Assembly: GCA_030592085.1 (NCBI GenBank) | Contig: JAUUZV010000107.1 | Coordinates: 1-8,157, forward strand | Source of the DNA: Clostridia bacterium | GTDB lineage: Bacteria; Bacillota; Clostridia; DUPQ01 | Length of the DNA stretch: 8,157 nucleotides | Direction: 5' to 3' | Shown: positions 1 to 7,064 of the stretch, piece by piece | Position numbering within the stretch: the first letter of the stretch is position 1 | How the letters are laid out: each line of letters starts with the position of its first letter | The notes under the pieces: generated by a model | What the model was told of the DNA's origin: nothing | What the model saw: only the letters and a program-made list of their open reading frames with translations | The model's database searches: none | Translations under genes and position numbers: made by a program

Positions 1-598
1 AATGAAAAAAGATGAATATGTTGCAGTAATAATTTTAGAGAACAGAAAAGTAGCTCATCGTGAATTTATTGTAAAAAGTGATTGCAAAATTAATTTTGAA
101 AGAATAACTAATTATCTTAATGAAAAAACCAAAGGGAAAAATGCTAAAGAAATTATGAATCAAAGTTATGATGAATTATTACTATTTGAAAAAGACAATT
201 TAAAGTTCACTAAAATGGTTTTGAAAGAGATATTTGATGTTTTGACACAAAAAGATGATATTGATACCTTTGTTAAGGGTAAAGAAAAACTACTTGGCTT
301 TCCAGAATTCAATAACATACAAGATGCAAAAATGGTAATGGAAGCCTTTAATAAAAAAGATGAATTATTAAAATTATTAGATTTTGCTGATAGTGATGAT
401 ATTAATATAACAATTGGTGAAGAAAATATTAATAGTGATTTAAAAAATATGAGTATTGCAAGAAAATCTGTTGATTTAGGAGAACATGGATACATTACAA
501 TTGCACTTGCAGGACCTACAAGGATGAATTATAAAAAAGTTATCCATTCATTTACAGATTTAGGTAAGTTAATGGATGAATTAATAAAAAAATATTAA
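1..598 (+). CDS. hrcA: Heat-inducible transcription repressor HrcA (3' part, N-terminus outside window)
   Basis: HrcA represses class I heat-shock operons by binding the CIRCE inverted repeat, with GroEL as its folding partner. The reading frame is open from the left edge; the first complete codon is at base 2 and stop TAA is at 596-598. The ATG at base 2 is an internal Met, not the start. About 198 residues remain of a family that is usually near 340, so the N-terminal winged-helix DNA-binding domain is missing from view. Visible are the C-terminal effector-domain marks: an IGEEN motif (about residues 137-141 of the visible part) and the near-terminal family signature GPTRMNY (about 169-175). 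It is the first gene of the grpE-dnaK-dnaJ operon, 18 bases ahead of grpE. The CIRCE operator and main promoter must lie upstream of the window; no CIRCE copy is seen inside it. Confidence 0.95.
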   Translation, partial: MKKDEYVAVIILENRKVAHREFIVKSDCKINFERITNYLNEKTKGKNAKEIMNQSYDELLLFEKDNLKFTKMVLKEIFDVLTQKDDIDTFVKGKEKLLGFPEFNNIQDAKMVMEAFNKKDELLKLLDFADSDDINITIGEENINSDLKNMSIARKSVDLGEHGYITIALAGPTRMNYKKVIHSFTDLGKLMDELIKKY

Positions 599-600
599 GG

Positions 601-606
601 AAGGAG
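601..606 (+). promoter_or_regulatory. Ribosome binding site of grpE (AAGGAG)
   Basis: AAGGAG lies 10 bases before the TTG at 617. It supports that non-ATG start, because the next in-frame ATG is well inside the conserved gene. Confidence 0.75.
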
Positions 607-616
607 AAATAAAAAT

Positions 617-1177
617 TTGAGTGAAGAAATTAAAAGCACTGAAAATGAAGAAGAAAAAATTCCAGTAATTAGTGAAGACGAAATGAAAAAAACTGATAAA
701 AAGGAAAAGAAACAAATAAAAAAACTAGAAAAAAAAGTTAATGAGCTTGAAGAAAAAAGCAAGGAATCTGTAGAAAGTTTTCAACGGCTTGCTGCTGAAT
801 TTGATAATTTTAGAAAACGAACAATAAAAGAGAAAGATCAGATATATACAATTGCCACTAATGATGTTATTGAAAATTTTCTTCCAGTAATTGATAATAT
901 GGAAACAGCAAATAAAAGTGTACATAAAAGTAATGAAATAGCTGATGTACTAAAAGGATTTGAACTAGTATATAGACAATTTAATGAAGTACTAGAAAAA
1001 ATAGGTGTTGAGCCAATTGAATGCGTAGATGAAGACTTTGACCCTGAATTACATAATGCTGTTATGCACATTGAAGATGAAAAATATGAGCAGAACAAAG
1101 TGATAGAAGAATTCCAAAAAGGGTATATATATAAAGGGAAAGTTATAAGACATAGCATGGTAAAAGTAGCAAATTAA
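617..1177 (+). CDS. grpE: Nucleotide exchange factor GrpE
   Basis: GrpE is the cytoplasmic cochaperone that releases ADP from DnaK and so resets the Hsp70 cycle. The protein has 186 residues, normal for Firmicutes. It begins with an acidic, low-complexity segment. A Lys/Glu-rich helix follows (about residues 25-60) that should form the long coiled-coil dimer stalk. Next comes the core signature AEFDNFRKRT (about 60-69), then a FLPVIDNME segment. The C-terminal beta domain carries FDPELHNAVM and ends in KGYIYKGKVIRHSMVKVAN-type sequence. The usual RP before SMVKVAN is RH here, a small change. The start is TTG at 617, chosen for the AAGGAG at 601-606. It sits between hrcA and dnaK as expected, with 60 bases before dnaK. 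Confidence 0.97.
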   Translation: MSEEIKSTENEEEKIPVISEDEMKKTDKKEKKQIKKLEKKVNELEEKSKESVESFQRLAAEFDNFRKRTIKEKDQIYTIATNDVIENFLPVIDNMETANKSVHKSNEIADVLKGFELVYRQFNEVLEKIGVEPIECVDEDFDPELHNAVMHIEDEKYEQNKVIEEFQKGYIYKGKVIRHSMVKVAN

Positions 1178-1181
1178 CTAA

Positions 1182-1187
1182 TATAAT
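1182..1187 (+). promoter_or_regulatory. Possible -10 box (TATAAT) in the grpE-dnaK gap
   Basis: A perfect TATAAT lies 51 bases before the dnaK ATG. There is no TGn extension, and the best -35 candidate (TGGTAA at 1158-1163, 18-base spacer) matches TTGACA at only three positions. In DNA this A+T-rich the match may be chance. If real it would give HrcA-independent dnaK transcription. Confidence 0.2.
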
Positions 1188-1224
1188 GATCGTAATGGTC
1201 AAAAATAGTCAAAGACAAATAAAC

Positions 1225-1229
1225 GGAGG
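1225..1229 (+). promoter_or_regulatory. Ribosome binding site of dnaK (GGAGG)
   Basis: GGAGG stands 8 bases before the ATG at 1238. It is the strongest Shine-Dalgarno sequence I found in the window, fitting the high chaperone level needed. Confidence 0.85.
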
Positions 1230-1237
1230 TAATATTA

Positions 1238-3073
1238 ATGGCTAAAGTAATAGGAATTGATTTAGGAACAACAAACTCATGTGTAGCAGTAATGGAAGCT
1301 GGAGAAGCAGTAGTTATTGCAAATGCAGAAGGTGCGAGAACAACTCCATCAGTTGTTGCCTTTTCAAAAACAGGAGAAAGATTAGTAGGACAAGTTGCTA
1401 AAAGACAAGCAATTACTAATCCTGAGAGAACAGTAAGTTCAATTAAAAGAGATATGGGTTCTAGTAGGAAAATAGATATAGATGGAAAAAATCATTCACC
1501 ACAAGAAATATCTTCTATGATTCTACAAAAACTAAAAATAGATGCGGAAAGTTATCTTGGCGAAAAAGTAGAGCAAGCAGTAATAACAGTTCCAGCATAT
1601 TTTAGTGATGCACAAAGACAAGCAACTAAAGATGCAGGTAAAATTGCCGGTTTAGAAGTATTACGTATTATAAACGAACCAACTGCAGCAGCATTAGCAT
1701 ATGGTATGGATAAAGATGAAGATCAGAAAATCATGGTGTTTGACCTTGGTGGTGGAACATTTGATGTATCTATTTTAGATATTTCTGACGGTGTATTTGA
1801 AGTACTTGCAACTAATGGTAATAACAGACTTGGCGGAGATGATTTTGATGATTTAGTAATGAAATATATTATTAAAGAATATAAAAAAGATGCAGGAATT
1901 GACTTATCAAAAGATAAAATGGCAATGCAGAGACTTAAAGAAGCTGCTGAAAAAGCTAAAATTGAATTATCTACTGTTATGTCTACTAATATTAATTTAC
2001 CATTTATAACAGCAGACTCAACAGGTCCTAAACATCTTGATATGACTCTAACACGTGCTAAGTTTGATGAATTAACAGCTACTTTAGTTGAAAAATCTAT
2101 GGTTCCAACTAAAAAAGCAATGAAAGATGCAGGACTTACTCCTTCAGATATTCATAAAATCTTACTAGTTGGAGGTTCAACAAGAATTCCAGCTGTTGTA
2201 GATGCTGTTAAAAAATATCTTGGTAAAGATCCATTTAAAGGAATAAACCCTGATGAATGTGTTGCATTAGGTGCGGCTATTCAAGCTGGTGTATTAACTG
2301 GTGAAGTTAAAGATTTATTATTACTTGATGTAACACCATTATCATTAGGTATTGAAACACTAGGTGGAGTATGTACTAGACTTATTGATAGAAATACAAC
2401 TATTCCTACAAAGAAAAGTCAAATTTTCTCAACTGCAGCTGATAGTCAACCATCAGTAGACATTCATGTTTTACAAGGTGAGAGAGAAATGGCTAGTTAT
2501 AACAAAACTTTAGGGCGATTCCAATTAACAGGTATTGCACCTGCACCAAGAGGAATTCCACAAATTGAAGTTACATTTGATATTGATGCTAATGGTATTG
2601 TACATGTATCAGCAAAAGATTTAGGAACTGGTAATGAGCAAAAAATTACTATAACAGCTTCAACTAACTTATCTGATGATGAAATAGATCAAGCGGTACA
2701 AGATGCTGAAAAATACGCTGAAGAAGATAAATTAGCAAAAGAATCTATTGAAGCGAGAAATAATGCTGATTCATTAATTTATCAATCAGAAAAAGCTATG
2801 AAAGATGCTGGAGATAAATTAACTGATGAGGACAAAGATCCTGTTAACAGCGAAATTGAAAACCTTAAAGAAATCTTAAAAGGTGAAGATAATGACGCAA
2901 TTAAAGATGCAACAGGGCAATTAACAGAAGCTATGAATAAGATTAGCGAAAAGATTTATGCACAAAATCCTAATGAAGGACAGCCAGGATTCGATAATAT
3001 GGGTGGACAGCCTCAAGAAGAAGAGGATGTAGTTGATGCAGATTATGAAGTAGTTGACGAAGAAGAAGAATAA
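1238..3073 (+). CDS. dnaK: Molecular chaperone DnaK (Hsp70)
   Basis: DnaK is the ATP-driven cytoplasmic Hsp70 that binds exposed hydrophobic peptides and works with DnaJ and GrpE. The 611 residues include all expected parts. The N-terminal nucleotide-binding domain opens with IGIDLGTTNS (residues 5-14), and the second phosphate loop is DLGGGTFD at 169-176. The LLVGGSTRIP helix and loop close this domain. The interdomain linker DLLLLDVTP is at about 359-367, and the beta-sandwich peptide-binding domain contains LGRFQLTGI. A helical lid follows, and an acidic tail rich in Asp and Glu ends the protein. It is shorter than the roughly 638-residue E. coli protein, consistent with the Gram-positive form lacking the extra segment in the ATPase domain. 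The ATG at 1238 is preceded by GGAGG. The operon position after grpE agrees with HrcA/CIRCE control. Confidence 0.99.
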   Translation: MAKVIGIDLGTTNSCVAVMEAGEAVVIANAEGARTTPSVVAFSKTGERLVGQVAKRQAITNPERTVSSIKRDMGSSRKIDIDGKNHSPQEISSMILQKLKIDAESYLGEKVEQAVITVPAYFSDAQRQATKDAGKIAGLEVLRIINEPTAAALAYGMDKDEDQKIMVFDLGGGTFDVSILDISDGVFEVLATNGNNRLGGDDFDDLVMKYIIKEYKKDAGIDLSKDKMAMQRLKEAAEKAKIELSTVMSTNINLPFITADSTGPKHLDMTLTRAKFDELTATLVEKSMVPTKKAMKDAGLTPSDIHKILLVGGSTRIPAVVDAVKKYLGKDPFKGINPDECVALGAAIQAGVLTGEVKDLLLLDVTPLSLGIETLGGVCTRLIDRNTTIPTKKSQIFSTAADSQPSVDIHVLQGEREMASYNKTLGRFQLTGIAPAPRGIPQIEVTFDIDANGIVHVSAKDLGTGNEQKITITASTNLSDDEIDQAVQDAEKYAEEDKLAKESIEARNNADSLIYQSEKAMKDAGDKLTDEDKDPVNSEIENLKEILKGEDNDAIKDATGQLTEAMNKISEKIYAQNPNEGQPGFDNMGGQPQEEEDVVDADYEVVDEEEE

Positions 3074-3082
3074 AACTATACT
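3054..3082 (+). promoter_or_regulatory. Candidate sigma-A promoter for dnaJ-prmA-rsmE
   Basis: TTGACG (3054-3059, 5 of 6 to consensus) is separated by exactly 17 bases from TATACT (3077-3082, 5 of 6). The -35 lies in the last codons of dnaK and is partly set by the Val-Asp codons there; the -10 overlaps and follows the dnaK stop region. The predicted start, near 3089, falls in the left arm of the stem-loop at 3085-3106. Evidence is motif and spacing only. Confidence 0.5.
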
Positions 3083-3084
3083 AA

Positions 3085-3114
3085 GGGGAACCTATTATGG
3101 TTCCCCAAATTTTT
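3085..3114 (+). terminator. Stem-loop between dnaK and dnaJ, terminator or attenuator-like
   Basis: GGGGAACC (3085-3092) and GGTTCCCC (3099-3106) pair perfectly over 8 bp around the 6-base loop TATTAT. AAA and five T residues follow (3107-3114). This has the shape of a Rho-independent terminator, with an imperfect T run. Because dnaJ follows only 19 bases later, it is more likely a partial terminator, or an mRNA-stabilising or processing element that raises dnaK over dnaJ, than a full operon end. Confidence 0.7.
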
Positions 3115-3117
3115 ATT

Positions 3118-3124
3118 ACAGGAG
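3118..3124 (+). promoter_or_regulatory. Ribosome binding site of dnaJ (ACAGGAG)
   Basis: AGGAG ends 8 bases before the GTG at 3133 and fixes that codon as the start. It lies outside the stem-loop, so the hairpin does not mask it. Confidence 0.8.
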
Positions 3125-3132
3125 TTAGATAA

Positions 3133-4227
3133 GTGGCCAATAAAAAAGACTATTATGAAGTACTTGGTGTAAGTAAAAACGCCAATGAAGATGAACTTAA
3201 AAAAGCTTATAAAAAGCTTGCAAAACAATATCATCCAGATTTAAACAAACATGAAGATCATGCTGAAGAAAAATTCAAAGAAATTAGTGAAGCCTATGGA
3301 ATATTAAGTGATCAAGGAAAAAGACAAAAATATGATCAATTTGGTCATGATGGTCTTAATATGAATGGTGGCGGTGGAGGTTTTGGTGACTTTGGGTTTG
3401 GTGATATATTCGATTCCTTTTTTGGTGGTGGATTTTCACAAACTAGAAGAAATGGCCCAAGAAAAGGTCCTGATATTAGAGAATATGCAAAAATCAGTTT
3501 TGAAGAAGCTGCTTTTGGTGTAAAAAGAAAAATAAAAGTAAACCGTTATGAAGATTGCGATACTTGCACAGGTTCAGGTGCTAAACCTGGAACTAAAAAA
3601 GAAACTTGTAAACATTGTAATGGTTCTGGACAAGTAAAAGTTCAACAAAATACATTGTTTGGTTCTTTTGTAAATGTAAAAGCTTGCGATGTTTGTAGAG
3701 GAGAAGGTTCAATAATAACTGAGAAATGCCCAACTTGTAATGGTTCTGGAAAACAGAGAAAACAGCGAACTATTGAAGTTAATATTCCAGCTGGAATTGA
3801 TAATGGACAATCCATTTCAATTAGAGGTGAAGGTGGAGTTGGCGAAAATGATGGACCAAATGGAAATTTAATTGTTACTATTGCTGTTTTAAAACATAAA
3901 ATATTTAATAGAAATGGATATGAAGTCTTTAATATACAGAATATTTCATATGCACAAGCAACATTAGGAGATACAATAAAAATACCAACGCTTGACGGTG
4001 AGATAGAATATGATATATCTCCTGGAACTCAAAATGGAGACAAATTTAGATTAAGAGGTAAAGGAATACCTTCACTAAGAACTTCACATAGAGGAGATCA
4101 AATTGTAGAAATATCAGTTCATGTCCCTAAAAAATTATCAAAAGAACAAAAAGAACTCTTATATAAATATGCAGAGACTTTTGGTGAAAAACCTACTGGA
4201 AAGAAAAAAGGATTATTTAATATATGA
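3133..4227 (+). CDS. dnaJ: Chaperone DnaJ (type I Hsp40)
   Basis: DnaJ delivers unfolded clients to DnaK and stimulates its ATPase. The 364-residue protein is a full type I Hsp40. The J domain has the essential HPD at residues 34-36. A Gly/Phe-rich linker follows (about 73-105). The zinc-binding domain has four CxxCxGxG repeats, starting at residues 142, 159, 185 and 199. The C-terminal substrate-binding barrels complete it. All eight zinc-ligand cysteines are present. The start is GTG at 3133, supported by its Shine-Dalgarno and by the N-terminal sequence KKDYYEVLGV. It follows dnaK after a 59-base gap holding a stem-loop and a candidate promoter. Its TGA overlaps the ATG of prmA (ATGA), implying translational coupling. 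Confidence 0.98.
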   Translation: MANKKDYYEVLGVSKNANEDELKKAYKKLAKQYHPDLNKHEDHAEEKFKEISEAYGILSDQGKRQKYDQFGHDGLNMNGGGGGFGDFGFGDIFDSFFGGGFSQTRRNGPRKGPDIREYAKISFEEAAFGVKRKIKVNRYEDCDTCTGSGAKPGTKKETCKHCNGSGQVKVQQNTLFGSFVNVKACDVCRGEGSIITEKCPTCNGSGKQRKQRTIEVNIPAGIDNGQSISIRGEGGVGENDGPNGNLIVTIAVLKHKIFNRNGYEVFNIQNISYAQATLGDTIKIPTLDGEIEYDISPGTQNGDKFRLRGKGIPSLRTSHRGDQIVEISVHVPKKLSKEQKELLYKYAETFGEKPTGKKKGLFNI

Positions 4228-5105
4228 AATGGGTGAATGTTGTTATTTCATGTGAACATAAGAATTTAGAAGATGTTTCAATGACATTACTAGAAGCTGG
4301 AGCAACTGGTACCCAAATAATTGACCCTAGTGAAATTAAAAATATGATATGTGAATTATCAAAGCAAGAATATGCTGATGATAGGCTTATACCAACAAAT
4401 GGATTTCAAGTTATAGCATATTTTGCAATTAATAAAGATTTAACATTATTAAAAGATAAATATAAGGAAAAATTATCTTTTAAAATAGTTGACGATAGTG
4501 ATTGGTTAGATAATTGGAAAAAATATTATGTTCCATTTAATATAACTGAATCAATTAGGATTATTCCTTCATGGGATAAACAACTAGCTACAAATAACTT
4601 AGATATCATAATGGAACCTGGAATGGCATTTGGAACAGGTACACACGAAACAACTAAACTGTGTACCTTTTTAATTGAAAAACATATAAAACCTAATGAT
4701 AAAATTATTGATGTTGGTTGTGGAACAGGTATTTTATCTATTATCGCAAAAAAATTAGGAGCTAGTGATATAACTGCTATAGATATTGATGAGGCTGCTA
4801 TTAAAACAACTAAAGAAAATATAATAATAAATAAAACACCTAAAATTAATGTGGTTTTAGGAGAATTAAGCCATTTAGATAAAATAAATAAAACTAATAT
4901 TATAATTGCTAACATAGTTTCTGATATAATTATTGAATTAACACCAATTTTTAGAGATTATTTAGTAAAGAAAGGAAAAGTTATCTGTTCTGGAATAATT
5001 AAAAGTAGAAAAAATGATGTTATTAATGCTTTGGTTATTAATGGATTTAAAATACTTGAAATTAAAACAGATAACGAATGGGTTGCAATAGTAGCAAATG
5101 CGTAA
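4224..5105 (+). CDS. prmA: Ribosomal protein L11 methyltransferase PrmA
   Basis: PrmA transfers methyl groups from S-adenosylmethionine to ribosomal protein L11. The 293 residues match the family length. An N-terminal L11-recognition domain includes the conserved DWLDNWKKYY segment (about 93-102) and IIPSW. A Rossmann-type class I methyltransferase domain follows, with GTGTHETT at 137-144, the SAM-binding motif DVGCGTG at 163-169, and an Asp-rich strand end (AIDIDEAAI). The motif IV-like NIVS begins at about residue 230, where the family more often has NILA. The ATG at 4224 overlaps the dnaJ stop, with AAGGA at 4208-4212 as a plausible binding site. The dnaJ-prmA-rsmE order is usual in Firmicutes. 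Loss of PrmA is tolerated in E. coli, so the role here may be fine tuning. Confidence 0.96.
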   Translation: MKWVNVVISCEHKNLEDVSMTLLEAGATGTQIIDPSEIKNMICELSKQEYADDRLIPTNGFQVIAYFAINKDLTLLKDKYKEKLSFKIVDDSDWLDNWKKYYVPFNITESIRIIPSWDKQLATNNLDIIMEPGMAFGTGTHETTKLCTFLIEKHIKPNDKIIDVGCGTGILSIIAKKLGASDITAIDIDEAAIKTTKENIIINKTPKINVVLGELSHLDKINKTNIIIANIVSDIIIELTPIFRDYLVKKGKVICSGIIKSRKNDVINALVINGFKILEIKTDNEWVAIVANA

Positions 5106-5835
5106 ATTTTTTATATTAGATCAACCACTAAATGTTAATAGAAAATATTTATTATCAAAAGATGATTCTCATCATTATGAAAAAGTTTTAAGAGGTAATA
5201 AAAATGAGAATATCATTATTTGCGATGGTAAAAATCAAAATTATGATGGAAAAGTTCTTGGAATGATAAATGATCAATTACAAGTATTATTAATAAGTAA
5301 GATATTAATTGATAATGAACCATCTACAAAAATACACTTATATCCAGCACTAATAAAAACAGAGAAATTTGATTATCTTTTACAAAAATGTTCTGAAGTA
5401 GGAGTTTTTGAAATTACACCTGTTTTTGCTGAAAGGTCATTAATAAAATTAGATAGTAAAAAAATTGAAAAAAAGATTAGTAGATGGAATAGAATTGTAG
5501 TTGAAGCATGTAAACAATGTCAAAGGAGTTATATACCAATTGTAAATAAACCAATTTCTTTTGAAAAAGCAATTACTCAAAGTCAAGAAGGAATAATTGC
5601 TTATGTCAATGAAGAAAAATTATATATAAAACAAGCTATTACAAAGTTTGATAAATCTGTAAATCTCTTTATTGGTCCTGAAGGTGGTTTTTCTAAACGT
5701 GAAATTAAATTAGCAAGCGAAAATAATATAACAATAGCTCATCTTGGCTCACTAATTTTACGTGCAGAAACAGCTGCAGTTGTTGCAACTTCATTAATAT
5801 TATATGAAAAAATGGATAATGATGAAAAACAATGA
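5098..5835 (+). CDS. rsmE: 16S rRNA (uracil(1498)-N3)-methyltransferase RsmE
   Basis: RsmE methylates N3 of U1498 (E. coli numbering) in 16S rRNA of the assembled 30S subunit. The 245 residues fit the family. An N-terminal PUA-like RNA-binding part includes the HHYEKVLR segment (about 25-32). A C-terminal SPOUT (trefoil-knot) domain follows, with GPEGGFSKREI from residue 193 and the SAM-binding knot LGSLILRAETAA at 216-227. The usual Lys-Thr-Glu stretch and the C-x2-C-x-R-S segment (ACKQCQRSYIP, about 139-149) are seen. The ATG at 5098 lies inside the end of prmA (8-base overlap). No convincing Shine-Dalgarno precedes it, so translation is probably coupled to prmA. In many Firmicutes the next gene is mtaB (tRNA methylthiotransferase); it is not here. 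Confidence 0.96.
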   Translation: MRKFFILDQPLNVNRKYLLSKDDSHHYEKVLRGNKNENIIICDGKNQNYDGKVLGMINDQLQVLLISKILIDNEPSTKIHLYPALIKTEKFDYLLQKCSEVGVFEITPVFAERSLIKLDSKKIEKKISRWNRIVVEACKQCQRSYIPIVNKPISFEKAITQSQEGIIAYVNEEKLYIKQAITKFDKSVNLFIGPEGGFSKREIKLASENNITIAHLGSLILRAETAAVVATSLILYEKMDNDEKQ

Positions 5836-5854
5836 AATATGAAGTAAAAGTGAG

Positions 5855-5880
5855 AAAAGGGAAGTAAATTAATCTCTTTT
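5855..5880 (+). terminator. Weak terminator-like hairpin after rsmE
   Basis: AAAAGGGA (5855-5862) can pair with TCTCTTTT (5873-5880) over 8 bp, including one G-U pair, across a 10-base loop. The 3' arm ends in four T residues. It is A-U-rich and much weaker than the dnaK-dnaJ stem-loop. Its place between rsmE and a new promoter supports a role as the end of the heat-shock operon, but some readthrough is likely. Confidence 0.4.
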
Positions 5881-5893
5881 AATAACTGATTTG

Positions 5894-5902
5894 TGATATA
5901 AT
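5894..5902 (+). promoter_or_regulatory. Extended -10 promoter ahead of yicC
   Basis: TGATATAAT is a perfect TGn-TATAAT extended -10 element. No good -35 hexamer is found at 15-19 bases upstream, which extended -10 promoters can tolerate. The predicted start near 5909 would leave a leader of about 23 bases before the yicC ATG. It follows the weak terminator-like hairpin and would drive yicC-remA-gmk-rpoZ-glyQS. Confidence 0.6.
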
Positions 5903-5931
5903 AACTTAAGATATATGAAAAGGAATGAATT

Positions 5932-6807
5932 ATGACAATAAGTATGACAGGATTTGGTAGAGCAATCGCTGAAAATGAACTGTTAAAAGTTAAAATTGAA
6001 ATGAAAAGTGTTAATAGTCGATATCATGATTGTAATATGAAGATATCAAGATCTTACACATTTGTAGAAGAAAAACTTAAAAAGATAATTAAAAAACAGA
6101 TTTCTAGAGGAAAAATTGATGTTTATGTAACCATAAAACATATTGATAATTCAAATGTAAAAGTATCAGTTGATATGGATTTAGCTAATCAATATTTTCT
6201 TGGCATTCTAAAAGTAAAAGATACATTTTTAATAAAAAAAGAAATAGAAGCATTTCAAATTACTGAAATACCTGGAGTTTTTGTAACAGATGAAGAAGAA
6301 ATTGATGAAAAATTAGTTTTAAAATTTATTCAAAATACTTGTAATGAAGCATTGAAGAATTTATTAAAAATGAAAAAAATTGAAGGTAAACACATTTTTG
6401 AAGATATGGTAGGTAAAATGAGCGAACTAACTTATTGTATAAATGAAATTGAAAAATTTTCATCTACAATAGTTGAAGAATACAGAATAAAACTTCAAAA
6501 TAGAATAACTGAATTATTAGATGAACAAGATATTGATGAGAATCGTTTAGCTCAAGAAGTTGCATATTTTGCTGATAAATCTTGTATTGATGAAGAGTTA
6601 ATTAGATTAAATAGTCATATTAAACAATTTGAAGAAAATATGGCTAAAGATCAAACTGGAAGAAAAATGGATTTTATAATTCAAGAAATGAACAGAGAAA
6701 TTAATACAATTGGTTCTAAAGCTAACTCATTAGAAGTTACAAATTTAGTACTTGAATGTAAATCTATTGTAGAAAAGCTTCGTGAACAAGCTATGAATTT
6801 AGAGTAA
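5932..6807 (+). CDS. yicC: YicC/YloC-family endoribonuclease
   Basis: Members of this family (YicC in E. coli, YloC in Bacillus subtilis) are endoribonucleases. They were formerly annotated as stress-induced proteins of unknown function. The 291 residues show the family ends clearly: MTGFGRA at residues 5-11 followed by the EMKSVNSRYHD segment, and the C-terminal DUF1732 block with GRKMDFIIQEMNREINTIGSKA around residues 243-264. A helical, Glu/Lys-rich middle lies between. The ATG at 5932 is preceded by AAAAGGAA at 5918-5925. It begins the yicC-remA-gmk-rpoZ cluster, an order conserved across many Firmicutes. Its RNA targets in this organism cannot be read from the sequence. Confidence 0.93.
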   Translation: MTISMTGFGRAIAENELLKVKIEMKSVNSRYHDCNMKISRSYTFVEEKLKKIIKKQISRGKIDVYVTIKHIDNSNVKVSVDMDLANQYFLGILKVKDTFLIKKEIEAFQITEIPGVFVTDEEEIDEKLVLKFIQNTCNEALKNLLKMKKIEGKHIFEDMVGKMSELTYCINEIEKFSSTIVEEYRIKLQNRITELLDEQDIDENRLAQEVAYFADKSCIDEELIRLNSHIKQFEENMAKDQTGRKMDFIIQEMNREINTIGSKANSLEVTNLVLECKSIVEKLREQAMNLE

Positions 6808-6812
6808 TAAAA

Positions 6813-7064
6813 ATGAAATTAATTAACATTGGATTTGGAAATATGATAGCCGCAAATAGAGTGATTGCCATTGTCAATCCAGAATCAGCTCCAATTAAAA
6901 GGATGATTCATGAGTCGAGAGATACTAAAGAATTAATTGATGCAACATATGGTAGGCGAACTAGAGCGGTAATAATAACAGATAGTCATCATATTATTTT
7001 ATCAGCAATTCAACCTGAAACTATTAGTAATAGATTAGTTATTGATAATGAAAAGGATGTGTAA
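6813..7064 (+). CDS. remA: Extracellular matrix regulatory protein RemA (DUF370)
   Basis: RemA is a small multimeric DNA-binding protein. In Bacillus subtilis it activates biofilm matrix and osmoprotection genes. The 83 residues align along nearly their full length with that family: NIGFGN (residues 5-10), ANR (14-16), the PESAPIKRMI block (23-32), DATYGRRTRAVII (43-55) and SAIQPETI near the end. The charged positions corresponding to the DNA-contacting arginines appear intact. Orthologs also occur in clostridia that do not form B. subtilis-type matrix, so the regulon here is open. It starts 5 bases after the yicC stop, with at best a poor Shine-Dalgarno (TAGAG at about 6800-6804), so coupled translation is likely. 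gmk follows after a single base. Confidence 0.94.
   Translation: MKLINIGFGNMIAANRVIAIVNPESAPIKRMIHESRDTKELIDATYGRRTRAVIITDSHHIILSAIQPETISNRLVIDNEKDV
7051..7057 (+). promoter_or_regulatory. Ribosome binding site of gmk (AAAAGGA), inside remA
   Basis: AAAAGGA ends 8 bases before the ATG at 7066 and lies in the last codons of remA. It decides for 7066 over the in-frame TTG at 7042 and the ATG codons at 7048 and 7057. Confidence 0.75.

Noticed and set aside
166..495. Open frame of 109 codons on the minus strand inside hrcA
   Set aside because: It lies wholly opposite a conserved gene, has a Ser/Phe/Ile-rich composition typical of the antisense of A+T-rich coding DNA, and resembles no known family.
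725..1158. Two minus-strand open frames opposite grpE (66 and 106 codons)
   Set aside because: They are shadows of grpE with low-complexity Phe/Ser/Ile content and no ribosome binding site or family features.
1198..1214. Repeated GTCAAA motif and short inverted repeat as a possible operator before dnaK
   Set aside because: Only 6 bases long and imperfect; unlike CIRCE (TTAGCACTC-N9-GAGTGCTAA) or any other operator I know.
4526..4915. 129-codon minus-strand open frame opposite prmA, looking like a hydrophobic membrane protein
   Set aside because: The Ile/Leu/Val-rich run is what the reverse strand of A+T-rich Lys/Asn/Asp codons gives. The plus-strand PrmA motifs are intact, so this is not a gene.
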